A stretch of 64,000 nucleotides of DNA from Marinobacter santoriniensis NKSG1. Lineage in GTDB: Bacteria; Pseudomonadota; Gammaproteobacteria; Pseudomonadales; Oleiphilaceae. This document shows positions 33,011 to 41,055 of the stretch, piece by piece. Numbering within the stretch: position 1 is the first letter of the stretch; every line of letters begins with the position of its first letter. The position numbers were made by a program, and so were the translations under genes. The notes beneath the pieces are model-generated. The model worked only from the letters and a program-made list of their open reading frames with translations, had not been told where the DNA came from and ran no database searches. The DNA is taken from positions 62,001 through 126,000 of the forward strand of contig NZ_APAT01000015.1 in assembly GCF_000347775.1 (NCBI RefSeq). The letters run 5' to 3'.

Positions 33011-33740
33011 GTCACGAGAGCTCCTGGCCCTGGCCGTCATGATCACACTGCCACTCCCGGGACTGGCTGAGACTTTCGAATTCACCGGCAAGGCCACCTC
33101 AGAGGATGGTCGCGGGCTGTATTCGGAAAAACACCAGCTGGAGGGCGAATGCCGGGAGGGTCTGTTCCATCCGAAAACCGATCGAGTCCGGTATCTCCAG
33201 GATGGCAACGAGTTCGCCCGGAAAACCCTGTCCTATGACCAATCGCCCCTTCTGCCATCGGTTGATTTCCGTCAGCCCCGCTTCGAGGAATCCCTGGCCA
33301 TCAGCTACCCCCGGGCTGGTCGAACCCGGATTCAATGGCAGGCACCCTCCGGGGAACAAAAGACCTGGACAATCGATACGCCGGAAGACCTGGTGGTCGA
33401 TGCCGGCTTTGACAATCTGGTGCGGGAGAACTGGGCGCGGCTGAAGGCGGGCAATGACGTGAGATTCCGCTTCCTCGCGCCCACCCGTGGCGATCATTAT
33501 GGCTTTGTGCTGGAGCCGGACGACCACCCGGACATCAATGCCGACCTGGAGGTCACCATACACCCTACCGGTATGCTGCTGGGATTCCTGGTGGACCCCA
33601 TCGGCCTTGGCTATGACCGTAACGGCGCACTGACCGATTACGTGGGCCTCACCAATATTCGAAAAAACAGCGATGAGAATTACCGCGCGCACATCCGTTA
33701 CAACGTGACCCGTTGGCCGGAATGTGAACTGACTCGCTGA
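33003..33740 (+). CDS. Secreted protein of unknown function, last gene of the lipid operon
   Basis: 245 residues. An N-terminal signal peptide ([21 protein letters not shown], probable cleavage after LAE-like AxA/AE region near residue 20) directs it to the periplasm; no lipobox Cys is present. The mature part is beta-rich and soluble ([47 protein letters not shown]). I do not recognise a named domain. The position where other clusters carry a DUF3833 lipoprotein is taken by this gene, which is coupled to DUF2878 by an eight-base overlap, so it probably serves the same lipid pathway from the periplasmic side. Confidence 0.78.
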   Translation: MLRSRELLALAVMITLPLPGLAETFEFTGKATSEDGRGLYSEKHQLEGECREGLFHPKTDRVRYLQDGNEFARKTLSYDQSPLLPSVDFRQPRFEESLAISYPRAGRTRIQWQAPSGEQKTWTIDTPEDLVVDAGFDNLVRENWARLKAGNDVRFRFLAPTRGDHYGFVLEPDDHPDINADLEVTIHPTGMLLGFLVDPIGLGYDRNGALTDYVGLTNIRKNSDENYRAHIRYNVTRWPECELTR

Positions 33741-33820
33741 ACGCGTCGCCCCTGCCAAGGCGGAAACCCGGCATCAATATGTTAAACTCCGCGGGAATTT
33801 ACGCCGGAGACCTCACCCCT

Positions 33821-34633
33821 ATGATGTTTGTCTCGTTCAACGTCAACAGCATCCGTACCCGCCTGCACCAGCTCGAGGCCGTGATCCGGGAATTCGATCC
33901 GGATGTCATCGGTTTGCAGGAAACCAAGGTTCAGGACAAGGATTTTCCGGTAGACGACATCGAACAGATGGGCTATCAGGTGCATTTCCACGGCCAGAAG
34001 ACCCACTACGGCGTTGCCCTGCTGTCCAAACAGGAACCGAAAGCCATTCAGAAAGGCTATCCCTGGGATGGTGAGGATTCTCAGCGTCGCCTGATCAGCG
34101 GCCGGTTTGAAGTAAACGGTGAGATGCTGACCGTCATCAACGGTTATTTTCCCCAGGGCGAGAGCCGCGACCACCCGGTGAAGTTTCCCGCCAAGGAAAA
34201 ATTCTATGCCGACCTTATGCGCTACCTTGACGACCTGAAGGCGGAAGGCGGACACGTGCTGGTTATGGGTGACATGAACATCTCTCCGACTGACAAGGAC
34301 ATCGGAATCGGTGCAGACAACGCCAAACGCTGGCTCCGGACCGGCAAGTGCAGTTTTCTTCCGGAAGAACGGGAGTGGCTCAGCCAGGTCGAGAGTCGGG
34401 GCTTTACCGATGTGTTCCGGCATCTGCACCCGGACGACGACAACACGTTCAGCTGGTTCGACTACCGCAGTCGTGGTTTCGAGCGGGATCCGCGCCGGGG
34501 GCTTCGCATCGACCTGCTCATGGCCAGTGACAGCCTTCTGCCCAAGGCACAGGAAGCTGGCGTTTCCTATGACATCCGCGCCATGGAACGGCCCTCGGAC
34601 CACTGTCCGGTCTGGGCCCGTTTCGATCTCTGA
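33821..34633 (+). CDS. xthA: Exodeoxyribonuclease III
   Basis: 270 residues. AP endonuclease and 3'-5' exonuclease of base-excision repair. The endonuclease/exonuclease/phosphatase fold motifs are present: [13 protein letters not shown] with the metal-binding Asn, GLQETKVQD (catalytic Glu), GDMNISPTD (Asp and Asn) and [10 protein letters not shown] (catalytic Asp-His). The start is ATG 33821 (GGAGACC upstream); the frame is open 14 codons earlier without support. It is followed 18 bases later by a TetR gene on the same strand. Confidence 0.93.
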   Translation: MMFVSFNVNSIRTRLHQLEAVIREFDPDVIGLQETKVQDKDFPVDDIEQMGYQVHFHGQKTHYGVALLSKQEPKAIQKGYPWDGEDSQRRLISGRFEVNGEMLTVINGYFPQGESRDHPVKFPAKEKFYADLMRYLDDLKAEGGHVLVMGDMNISPTDKDIGIGADNAKRWLRTGKCSFLPEEREWLSQVESRGFTDVFRHLHPDDDNTFSWFDYRSRGFERDPRRGLRIDLLMASDSLLPKAQEAGVSYDIRAMERPSDHCPVWARFDL

Positions 34634-34651
34634 ACCGCGCACGGGCGCGAC

Positions 34652-35281
34652 ATGAAAAAAATCAAAACCCGCGATCGCATCCTGAACACCAGCCTGTCGC
34701 TGTTCAATTGTGTGGGTGAACCAAACGTCACTACCCTGTTGATCTCCGACGAGCTGGACATCAGCCCGGGCAATCTCTATTACCACTTCAAGAGTAAGGG
34801 TGACATCGTCGAGGAACTGTTCGACCAGTTCGAGGCAGAGATGCTGGACCTTCTGGCCGTTCCCGAGGACGCCGACATCAGCCTTGATCAGCAGTCCTTC
34901 TTTCTGCACCTGATGTTCGAGACGGTGGCACGGTACCGGTTCCTTTACCAGGATCTGGTCAATGTCCTGTCCCGTTACGATCAGCTGCAGACCCGATTCC
35001 GGCGCCTGCTGAAAAAGAAGACGAACGCCTTCCTGGTTATCTGCCAGAGTTTCCGACGCCAGAACATGATGACTATTGAAGAGGAAGAACTTCAGTCTTT
35101 GTGTGAGCAGTTGACGCTAACTGCCTGTTACTGGAACAGTTTTGACAGCCTGTCCCATCTGAATGACCGGGAGTCGGTCGATCCCGGCCGTGGTGTGTAC
35201 CAGATGCTTCACCTGGTAATGCCCTACCTGGCCGGTCAGCAACAAGCCGAGTTGAGGCTGATCAGCCAGGATTACCTCTGA
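34652..35281 (+). CDS. TetR family regulator, PhaD-like
   Basis: 209 residues. The N-terminal helix-turn-helix is TRDRILNTSLSLFNCVGEPNVTTLLISDELDISPGNLYYHFKSKGDIVEELF, very like PhaD of Pseudomonas, which activates polyhydroxyalkanoate and phasin genes and responds to acyl-CoA-like ligands. The C-terminal ligand domain (FLHLMFETVARYRFLYQDLVNVLSRYDQLQTRFRRLLKKKT) is also PhaD-like. It converges on a phasin gene immediately downstream, in line with that role. No pha synthase gene is in the window. The ribosome site is weak. Confidence 0.83.
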   Translation: MKKIKTRDRILNTSLSLFNCVGEPNVTTLLISDELDISPGNLYYHFKSKGDIVEELFDQFEAEMLDLLAVPEDADISLDQQSFFLHLMFETVARYRFLYQDLVNVLSRYDQLQTRFRRLLKKKTNAFLVICQSFRRQNMMTIEEEELQSLCEQLTLTACYWNSFDSLSHLNDRESVDPGRGVYQMLHLVMPYLAGQQQAELRLISQDYL

Positions 35282-35282
35282 T

Positions 35283-35699
35283 TTATTCTTCTTCGTCGTC
35301 ACCCGGACGTTGGCGAATCCGGTTCAACTCGCCTTCAAGAACCTCGATTCGCTGCTGGAGCGCTTCAATCTCCTCCCGCCTGGGGATGCCGAGCCGTCTG
35401 AGCGCACCGGAGACCCGCTGATCAAACATGGTCTCGAGACGGTCCCAGGTACCCGTGGCCCGCTCGCGAACGCCTTCCACACGGTCTTCCACGGATTTGA
35501 TCTGCTTCTCGACCACGCCCCGGGTTTTGTTTTCCAGTTGCTCCCCTTCCTGGACCAACCGGTCGAAAAAGCGACCCGTGTCTTCCTCGGCCTTGGTGTA
35601 GGCACCAAGCCCTGCAAGCCAGATCTGCCGTGCGGAATCCTTGATCTTGTCGGCCAACTGCGGATCCGTTTCAGGCTTTGTAGGTTTTTCGTCTGACAT
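35283..35699 (-). CDS. Phasin family protein (PhaI/PhaF N-terminal type)
   Basis: 138 residues. The phasin domain (DSARQIWLAGLGAYTKAEEDTGRFFDRLVQEGEQLENKTR) coats polyhydroxyalkanoate granules. The C-terminal third is a coiled coil (REEIEALQQRIEVLEGELNRIRQR) ending in an acidic tail. There is no lysine/alanine-rich DNA-binding tail as in PhaF, so it is of the PhaI size. GAGGTTGTGC precedes ATG 35699. It stands tail-to-tail with the PhaD-like regulator, one base apart. Confidence 0.87.
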   Translation of the reverse strand: MSDEKPTKPETDPQLADKIKDSARQIWLAGLGAYTKAEEDTGRFFDRLVQEGEQLENKTRGVVEKQIKSVEDRVEGVRERATGTWDRLETMFDQRVSGALRRLGIPRREEIEALQQRIEVLEGELNRIRQRPGDDEEE

Positions 35700-35852
35700 T
35701 GCACAACCTCGGGGTGGAATTTTCTGAAAAGAGCCCTATTGTATTACACCCCGCAGGCGATTGCAGTGGGCCGGGAACCCGCGCGGGCAAAGGCTGCAGT
35801 ATAAAGACGAACCCGATATGAAAAAATGTTTTCAAACGATAGCCAGTCTCAC

Positions 35853-35978
35853 TTGAACTGCTCAAATTATGGTCAATACTTCAGCATACCGGTGTCTTCA
35901 ATGATGCCGGTTTGTCTGGAAGTCTTTCATGGATACTACTCGCACGCCTCTGCCCGGCACCTCCTGCCGGGCTTTTTT
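35853..35978 (+). ncRNA. Candidate small RNA with its own promoter and terminator
   Basis: In the 345-base gap 35700-36044 a plus-strand promoter-like pair (TTGAAC near 35855 and AATACT about 16-17 bases later) is followed by an intrinsic terminator at 35952-35978 (GCCCGGCA-cctcc-TGCCGGGC then six T). No plus-strand gene lies between, so the terminator would close a transcript of roughly 90-100 nucleotides. No family is recognised; the rest of the gap shows nothing else. Confidence 0.3.
35952..35978 (+). terminator. Rho-independent terminator without an obvious gene
   Basis: An eight-base GC-rich stem GCCCGGCA/TGCCGGGC with a five-base loop and a TTTTTT tract. It is 670 bases after the last plus-strand gene stop (35281) and 67 bases before the next start. 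Confidence 0.8.
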
Positions 35979-36044
35979 ATGTTATTATTTCCCTTTATTA
36001 TAAGCTTATTCCATTTAACGGATTGAATTTCCCGGAGTCTATCG

Positions 36045-36482
36045 ATGATCGACATTGCATGGAGCCAATTTACGCCCTGGTCGGCGCTGATTGGCGGTAT
36101 TCTGATTGGTCTCGCAGCAGCGAGCTTCCTTCTCCTTAATGGCCGGATTGCCGGCATCAGCGGCATCCTCGGGGGCCTGCTTACACCACTCAGGGGCGAC
36201 ATCGCCTGGCGAGTAGCGTTCATTCTCGGACTGATCGGGGCACCCGCGGTCTGGTTTCTGTTCGCGGATCTGCCGGCCATCAACATCGAGGCCAACGTAC
36301 CCTCGCTGATCATCGCCGGACTGCTGGTCGGTGTGGGCACCCGGTATGGCTCTGGCTGCACCAGCGGTCACGGAGTCTGTGGCCTTTCACGTCTGTCCGT
36401 CCGCTCACTGGTGGCCACGCTGTGCTTTATGGGCAGCGGCTTCGTCACCGTCTTCGTGATGCGTCACGTCATTGGAGGTTGA
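36045..36482 (+). CDS. YeeE/YedE family sulfur-transport membrane protein, first half
   Basis: 145 residues with about four membrane helices. The family motif GTRYGSGCTSGHGVCGLSRLS carries the cysteines that in TsuA/YeeE-type transporters pass thiosulfate across the inner membrane. GNGRIAGISGILGG-like blocks (LLNGRIAGISGILGG) are also typical. It is about half the length of the single-chain transporters and is followed by the second half as a separate gene, five bases later. ATG 36045 has CGGAGTC upstream. Confidence 0.87.
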   Translation: MIDIAWSQFTPWSALIGGILIGLAAASFLLLNGRIAGISGILGGLLTPLRGDIAWRVAFILGLIGAPAVWFLFADLPAINIEANVPSLIIAGLLVGVGTRYGSGCTSGHGVCGLSRLSVRSLVATLCFMGSGFVTVFVMRHVIGG

Positions 36483-36487
36483 TTAGC

Positions 36488-36913
36488 ATGAAGTATTCGA
36501 TTGCCTCGCTCGTCTCGGGTCTGATTTTCGGCCTTGGCCTGATCGTTTCGGGCATGGCCAACCCCGAGAAAGTACTGGGATTCCTGGACATCGCCGGTCT
36601 GTGGGACCCCTCACTGGCCTTTGTCATGGGCGGCGCCATTATCGTGGGAGTCGGCGCCTTTGCCGTTGCCCGCCGTCGCACGCTGTCGTTCCTGGGGTTC
36701 AACATCAAGATTCCGGGCCACACCCATATCGATAAACGCCTCGTGTTCGGTGGGCTGTTGTTCGGTATCGGCTGGGGTATCGCCGGCTTCTGCCCGGGGC
36801 CGGGCCTGGTTGCCCTCGGTGCGGGCGAGACAAAAGCGGCGATCTTCGCGGTCTCGATGGTTGCCGGCATGGCCGTGTTCGAATTAATTGAGCGCAGCCG
36901 GGCAAAATCCTGA
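36488..36913 (+). CDS. YeeE/YedE family membrane protein, second half (DUF6691 type)
   Basis: 141 residues with four membrane helices. FGLGLIVSGMANPEKVLGFLDIAG and GIGWGIAGFCPGPGLVALGAG are hallmarks of the second YeeE/YedE half, the latter containing the conserved Cys. With the preceding gene it should form one transporter for thiosulfate or a related reduced sulfur species. The stop is 44 bases before the sulfurtransferase-like gene, making a small sulfur-handling operon. Confidence 0.87.
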   Translation: MKYSIASLVSGLIFGLGLIVSGMANPEKVLGFLDIAGLWDPSLAFVMGGAIIVGVGAFAVARRRTLSFLGFNIKIPGHTHIDKRLVFGGLLFGIGWGIAGFCPGPGLVALGAGETKAAIFAVSMVAGMAVFELIERSRAKS

Positions 36914-36957
36914 AGCATTTCTGTTACTTTATGGCCACAAACTACCGGAGGTAGAGC

Positions 36958-37389
36958 ATGGATATCCGAAAAATCGACGACACCATCTCCGTTTCGCCGC
37001 AAATCTCTGTGGAAGACGTTGCAGAGGCGGCCAGGCTGGGCTTCAAAACGCTCGTGGCCAACCGCCCTGACCACGAAGAGCCAGGCCAGCCTGCCATGGC
37101 CGACATTGCCGCGGCGGCAAAAGAGCATGGCCTGGAATGGGTTTATATGCCGGTGGCATCCGGCAATATCACCGATGCTGACGTGGATGCCTTCGCACCA
37201 ATGATCCGGGATGCCGAAAAGCCCGTACTGGCTTTCTGCCGCTCCGGAACCCGCTGCACGGTCCTCTGGGCGTTGAGCTCTGCCCGCTCGGGTCAGTCCC
37301 GCGAGATCGTCGACAAAGCACGTAATGCCGGCTACGACATCGCGGGGCTGGCGCCACGAATGGCGCAGCAGGCTCAGAAAAGCGGCTGA
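36958..37389 (+). CDS. TIGR01244 family sulfurtransferase/phosphatase
   Basis: 143 residues. The N-terminal IDDTISVSPQISVEDVAEAARLGFKTLVANRPDHEEPGQP and the catalytic loop FCRSGTRCTVLWAL define the TIGR01244/DUF442 (beta-lactamase-hydrolase-like) family, related to dual-specificity phosphatases and rhodanese-like enzymes. The Cys of CRSGTR is the expected nucleophile. Homologues near persulfide dioxygenases and YeeE/YedE transporters act in sulfide or polysulfide handling. The ribosome site CGGAGGTAGAGC is strong. Whether it transfers sulfur or cleaves phosphate is not decided by sequence. Confidence 0.85.
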   Translation: MDIRKIDDTISVSPQISVEDVAEAARLGFKTLVANRPDHEEPGQPAMADIAAAAKEHGLEWVYMPVASGNITDADVDAFAPMIRDAEKPVLAFCRSGTRCTVLWALSSARSGQSREIVDKARNAGYDIAGLAPRMAQQAQKSG

Positions 37390-37424
37390 GATGTCTTCGG
37401 CAACCACGATCCAGGATTCGTTGA

Positions 37425-38534
37425 ATGAACTACAAAGGCCCTGAGAACTTTCGCCACAACCACCCTGACCGACTGGGCGTCCTGGTCACCAATCTGGGCA
37501 CACCGGACGCACCAACGACGTCGGCACTGAGACGGTATCTGGCTGAGTTTCTCTGGGACCCCAGGGTCGTGGAGGTTCCCCGCCCGCTGTGGTGGCTGAT
37601 CCTGCACGGCATCATTTTGCGGATCCGTCCCCGGCGGAGCGCCAAGGCCTATGCCGGGGTCTGGCAACCGGAAGGGTCGCCGCTGCTGACCCATACCGCA
37701 AAGCAGGCCGATGGCATCCGGGAAGCCCTGAAAGTCCGGTACGGACAGGATGTCGTCGTGGGCTTTGCCATGCGTTACGGCAATCCTTCTATCGAAAAGG
37801 TCATGGACGACATGCAGGAACAGGGAGTCCGTCGCCTGCTGGTGTTGCCGCTTTACCCACAGTATTCCGCCTCAACGTCGGCATCGACCTTCGATGCGAT
37901 TGCCAAAGTGCTTACCCGGCGGCGCTGGCTTCCGGATCTGCGGTTCGTATCGCACTACCCTGACTACCCGCCGTATATCGAGGCAATGGCACGTCACATC
38001 GAAGCCCATTGGGCCAATCATGGACGCAAGGAAAAGCTGATCCTGTCCTATCACGGCGTCCCTCTCCGCTATCTGCTCAAGGGCGACCCGTATCATTGTG
38101 AATGCCACAAGACATCCCGGTTGCTTGCGGAACGACTCGGGCTCTCAAAAGAGGATTACCTGACGACCTTCCAGTCGCGATTCGGGCGGGAGGAATGGCT
38201 GAAGCCCTATACGGATGAAACACTGAAGTCCCTTCCAGGTAATGGAGTGCAGTCCGTGGATGTCTTCTGTCCCGGGTTCTCCGCGGATTGCCTTGAAACC
38301 CTGGAAGAGATCAGGGAAGAAAATCGGGGGTACTTTATGGCCGCCGGTGGCGAGGGATTCAGCTATATCCCGGCGCTTAATGCAACACGGGGGCACATTG
38401 ACGCTCTGGTGAAGCTGATTGAGGAGAATCTCCAGGGATGGCACGCGCCTGACAATACGCCGGAAGCACTGGCGGCACGACAGGATCGGGCGGACGAGCG
38501 CAAGAACTCCACCTACCCGGACCGGGATCTCTGA
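37425..38534 (+). CDS. hemH: Ferrochelatase
   Basis: 369 residues. It inserts Fe(II) into protoporphyrin IX, the last step of haem synthesis. The N-terminal GVLVTNLGTPDAPTTSALRRYLAEFLWDPRVVE and the active-site LSYHGVPLRYLLKGDPYHCECHKTSRLLAERLGL with the metal-binding His are typical, as is DVFCPGFSADCLETLEEI with the catalytic Glu. The C-terminal tail is longer than in Escherichia coli (about 45 residues, polar, APDNTPEALAARQDRADERKN). It follows the sulfurtransferase by 35 bases on the same strand. Confidence 0.95.
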   Translation: MNYKGPENFRHNHPDRLGVLVTNLGTPDAPTTSALRRYLAEFLWDPRVVEVPRPLWWLILHGIILRIRPRRSAKAYAGVWQPEGSPLLTHTAKQADGIREALKVRYGQDVVVGFAMRYGNPSIEKVMDDMQEQGVRRLLVLPLYPQYSASTSASTFDAIAKVLTRRRWLPDLRFVSHYPDYPPYIEAMARHIEAHWANHGRKEKLILSYHGVPLRYLLKGDPYHCECHKTSRLLAERLGLSKEDYLTTFQSRFGREEWLKPYTDETLKSLPGNGVQSVDVFCPGFSADCLETLEEIREENRGYFMAAGGEGFSYIPALNATRGHIDALVKLIEENLQGWHAPDNTPEALAARQDRADERKNSTYPDRDL

Positions 38535-38548
38535 CCCCCGGCGTTTTC

Positions 38549-38788
38549 TCAGGCCTTTTCCGGGGGCACGGCCTCAGGGGCCGACTTACCCCCGGACTCA
38601 CCGCGACACTCATCTTCCGCGCCATCCAGAGACGGCATGGCCTGGCAGAAGGTGCACTCCTCTACATCCACCGCGGCGCCCCCGGTTTCGACATAACGAA
38701 CCCGATGACTGGCACGGCTCCGATTGGCCGACACGGCATAACGGCGATTTCCGCGTTCGTCGACTGGGGAATCTGACTGGTTACTCAC
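38549..38788 (-). CDS. Small hypothetical protein with a CxxC motif
   Basis: 79 residues from GTG 38788, which has GGAGGTCATC at the right distance. The sequence is hydrophilic, with a basic middle (RYAVSANRSRASHRVRYVE), a CTFC motif (ECTFCQAMPSL) and an acidic Pro-rich end. The two cysteines plus a third Cys later could bind a metal, but no zinc-finger family is certain. It converges on hemH with 14 bases between the stops and lies downstream of tRNA-Ser on the same strand. Confidence 0.6.
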   Translation of the reverse strand: MSNQSDSPVDERGNRRYAVSANRSRASHRVRYVETGGAAVDVEECTFCQAMPSLDGAEDECRGESGGKSAPEAVPPEKA

Positions 38789-38888
38789 GATGACCTCCCG
38801 GCAATTCGTTTGCACACAGAATCTTTATGCGCCCGAGTGCGCGGGAATTCAATATGGGAAGGACAAATACAGGAAAGGAAGAGAAAAA

Positions 38889-38979
38889 TGGCGGTGGGCC
38901 AGGGATTCGAACCCCGGGACGGCTACTAACCGTCGGCGGTTTTCAAGACCGCTGCATTCAGCCACTCTGCCAGCCCACC
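38889..38979 (-). tRNA. tRNA-Ser (anticodon UGA)
   Basis: A 91-base class II tRNA with acceptor arms GGTGGGC/GCCCACC, discriminator G and encoded CCA. The anticodon loop CTTGAAA carries TGA. The long variable arm GACGGTTAGTAGCCGTC-like stem and the T-loop GGTTCGAATCC are present. It lies beside yccA and tus genes, as serT does in Escherichia coli. Confidence 0.97.
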
Positions 38980-39015
38980 GTTTAAACCATTGCCGTCGTT
39001 GCGACAGCGGTGTGC

Positions 39016-39043
39016 ATGATACCCGAATTGCATGTGCTGTCAA
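39016..39043 (-). promoter_or_regulatory. Predicted promoter of tRNA-Ser
   Basis: On the minus strand: a perfect -35 TTGACA (39038-39043), a 16-base spacer and -10 TATCAT (39016-39021), about 37 bases upstream of the tRNA. Confidence 0.75.
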
Positions 39044-39124
39044 CGCCTTGCATAATTCTGACCCGAATTTAAAACATTAACTGTTTGTAATGGAATCCAG
39101 AGAGGACTTTCCTGTCGTAAATGA

Positions 39125-39152
39125 TTGAAAGTTGTGAAACTGACACTATGAT
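39125..39152 (+). promoter_or_regulatory. Predicted promoter of yccA
   Basis: -35 TTGAAA (39125-39130), a 16-base spacer and -10 TATGAT (39147-39152), 37 bases before the start codon of the Bax-inhibitor-like gene. Confidence 0.65.
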
Positions 39153-39189
39153 GACCTCAAGATCCAGTCGTTATTAAACGGAGATGACA

Positions 39190-39888
39190 ATGGAAAACAG
39201 ACGATTCGGCGTTCAGAACCAGCAGGGTGCGTATTCAGCGCCCCAGGCGGAGCGTGCGAGTACAGGTATCAGCACGGACGCGATGAAGGTTCTGCGGAAC
39301 ACCTACATGCTACTCGGCATGACCCTGGCTTTCTCGGCCCTCACCGCGTTCCTTAACATGAACGGAACCCATCCGGGCTTCCTGATTACCCTTGTCGGGT
39401 ACTTCGGTCTCCTGTTCGCAACTTACAAGCTGAAAAACAGCCCCTGGGGTATCGTTACTACCTTCGCCCTGACCGGGTTCATGGGGTACACGCTGGGTCC
39501 GATCATCGGTGCCTTCGTAGCTGCCGGTGCTTCCCAGATCGTGGCACAGGCCCTCACCCTGACCGCCATCGCGTTCGTCGGCCTGTCGGCGACAGCGCTG
39601 ATTACCAAGAAGGACTTCAGCTTCCTGTCCAGCTTCCTTACGGCAGGGGCCTTTGTCCTGATCGGCGCGATGCTGCTGGCCTTCTTCATGCAGAGCTCTG
39701 CCCTGCACCTGGCGGTGTCCGCAGGCTTCACCATCTTCGCATCGGTGATGATCCTGTTCGAGACCAGCCAGATCATCAAGGGTGGCGAGCGCAACTACGT
39801 GATCGCAACCATTGGCCTGTATGTCTCCATCTACAACCTGTTCATCAGCCTGCTGCAACTGCTGGCCGCCTTCAGCGGCGAAGACTGA
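39190..39888 (+). CDS. yccA: Bax inhibitor-1/YccA family membrane protein
   Basis: 232 residues with a soluble N-terminus of about 30 residues and seven membrane helices. The sequence shows the BI-1/YccA pattern (RNTYMLLGMTLAFSALTAFL; LTGFMGYTLGPIIGAF; SAGFTIFASVMILFETSQIIKGGERNYVIATIGLYVSIYNLFISLLQLL). YccA binds and modulates the FtsH membrane protease in Escherichia coli. ATG 39190 is preferred over 39184 because GGAG lies six bases before it. It has its own promoter and terminator and precedes tusDCBE. Confidence 0.92.
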   Translation: MENRRFGVQNQQGAYSAPQAERASTGISTDAMKVLRNTYMLLGMTLAFSALTAFLNMNGTHPGFLITLVGYFGLLFATYKLKNSPWGIVTTFALTGFMGYTLGPIIGAFVAAGASQIVAQALTLTAIAFVGLSATALITKKDFSFLSSFLTAGAFVLIGAMLLAFFMQSSALHLAVSAGFTIFASVMILFETSQIIKGGERNYVIATIGLYVSIYNLFISLLQLLAAFSGED

Positions 39889-39918
39889 TTCGACAGGCAG
39901 GAACACAGGTAAATCAAA

Positions 39919-39944
39919 AGCCCCGGCCTTGCCGGGGCTTTTTC
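39919..39944 (+). terminator. Rho-independent terminator of yccA
   Basis: The stem AGCCCCGG/CCGGGGCT with a short loop (ccttg-like) and a T-run, about 30 bases after the yccA stop. It separates yccA from the tus operon. Confidence 0.85.
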
Positions 39945-39983
39945 ATTCGGTAAACTGGAGGCCATTCCAGACCGGTTATGACC

Positions 39984-40406
39984 ATGCAGCACTCTGAACC
40001 CTTCTCCTTCACGATTGTTATTACCGGGGCCCCTTACAGCTCCCAGGCCCCTCAAACGGCTATAGGCTTTGCCAGAGCGGCACTGGCGAGCGGCCACCGG
40101 ATTGACCGGATTTTCCTGTACGGTGACGGTGTCCACCTGGCTTCCGCGCTTTCTTCGCCACCATCGGACGAGCCCCACTGGCCCCGGGAATGGTCACAGT
40201 TGCTCGAGGCCCATGACATACCCGGTATCGCCTGCATCGCCTCTGCCCTGCGCAGGGGCCTGGTGGATGAGGCTGAGAAAAAGCGTTACGAGCTGTCGGC
40301 CCACAATGTCCGCGCGCCGTTTGTTATCGCCGGCCTGGGGGAATGGGTCGAGGCTGGCCTGCGCTCCTCGAGGGTGATCTATTTCCATGGGGGATCCGGG
40401 GCATGA
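39984..40406 (+). CDS. tusD: Sulfurtransferase complex subunit TusD
   Basis: 140 residues from ATG 39984 (a second ATG two codons earlier is possible). DsrE/DsrF-like fold: FTIVITGAPYSSQAPQTAIGFARAALASGHRIDRIFLYGDGVHLA. The persulfide-carrying cysteine of TusD corresponds to the one in IACIASALRRGL. TusBCD accepts sulfur from TusA and hands it to TusE for 2-thiolation of U34 in tRNA by MnmA. It starts the operon tusDCBE and overlaps tusC by ATGA. Confidence 0.9.
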   Translation: MQHSEPFSFTIVITGAPYSSQAPQTAIGFARAALASGHRIDRIFLYGDGVHLASALSSPPSDEPHWPREWSQLLEAHDIPGIACIASALRRGLVDEAEKKRYELSAHNVRAPFVIAGLGEWVEAGLRSSRVIYFHGGSGA

Positions 40407-40753
40407 GTACGCTGGTCGTTATTGATTCCGCACCCTACGGAGACTGGACCGGACGGGAGGCGCTGGACATGGCTTTTTCGCTGGCGGCGTTCGACCAGCC
40501 GGTGACCCTGCTTTTCCTTGGCGCCGGGGTGAACTGGTTGCGCAAGGGCCAGGCGCCCGAGGGCATTTCGCAGAAGTCTGTCGAGAAGAATCTGTCCGCT
40601 GCGCCCATCTTCGGGGTCGAGGGGTTGCTCGCCGATGGCCGCGATTGTGAGGCCTACGGCCTGGCGGAAGCGGACCTGATTGCTGGCGTTACGCGGGTGG
40701 ACGTCGGGTCCGACCTGCTCCACCAATACACACACACTGTATTTGCAGGGTGA
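40403..40753 (+). CDS. tusC: Sulfurtransferase complex subunit TusC
   Basis: 116 residues from ATG 40403, inside the tusD stop. DsrF-like: VVIDSAPYGDWTGREALDMAFSLAAFDQPVTLLFLGAGVNWL. It forms the TusBCD heterohexamer core. The C-terminus ends near the GTGA overlap with tusB. An upstream in-frame ATG is inside tusD and is not needed. Confidence 0.9.
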   Translation: MSTLVVIDSAPYGDWTGREALDMAFSLAAFDQPVTLLFLGAGVNWLRKGQAPEGISQKSVEKNLSAAPIFGVEGLLADGRDCEAYGLAEADLIAGVTRVDVGSDLLHQYTHTVFAG

Positions 40754-41052
40754 GTCCAAACAAGATGGCATCGATTCATACGCTTCATATCCTGAACAAG
40801 AGTCCGGACCATCCGCGTTTTCAACGGTGCCTGACAGCCCTGGGGCCCGAAGATGCGCTGATGCTGATCGAAAACGGCGTGCTCGCAACGACAACCGCCG
40901 GGCGGCTGGCAACGGTATCTGGCCAAATCTACGCTCTCAGCCCGGATCTCGAGGCCCGCGGCCTTCAGGTAGACGACAGCACCTTCGTGCCCGTCGATTA
41001 CGAGGGCATGGTAAGACTGACCACCGAGGCAGGACAGGTAATCAGCTGGTGA
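40750..41052 (+). CDS. tusB: Sulfurtransferase complex subunit TusB
   Basis: 100 residues if started at GTG 40750, which overlaps the tusC stop (GTGA); ATG 40765 is an alternative giving 95 residues that begin at the conserved HTLHILNKSP. DsrH-like fold; the LHILNKSPDHPRFQRCLTALGPEDALMLIENGVLA block is typical. TusB completes the TusBCD complex. Four bases separate it from tusE. Confidence 0.87.
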   Translation: MSPNKMASIHTLHILNKSPDHPRFQRCLTALGPEDALMLIENGVLATTTAGRLATVSGQIYALSPDLEARGLQVDDSTFVPVDYEGMVRLTTEAGQVISW

Positions 41053-41055
41053 CCT

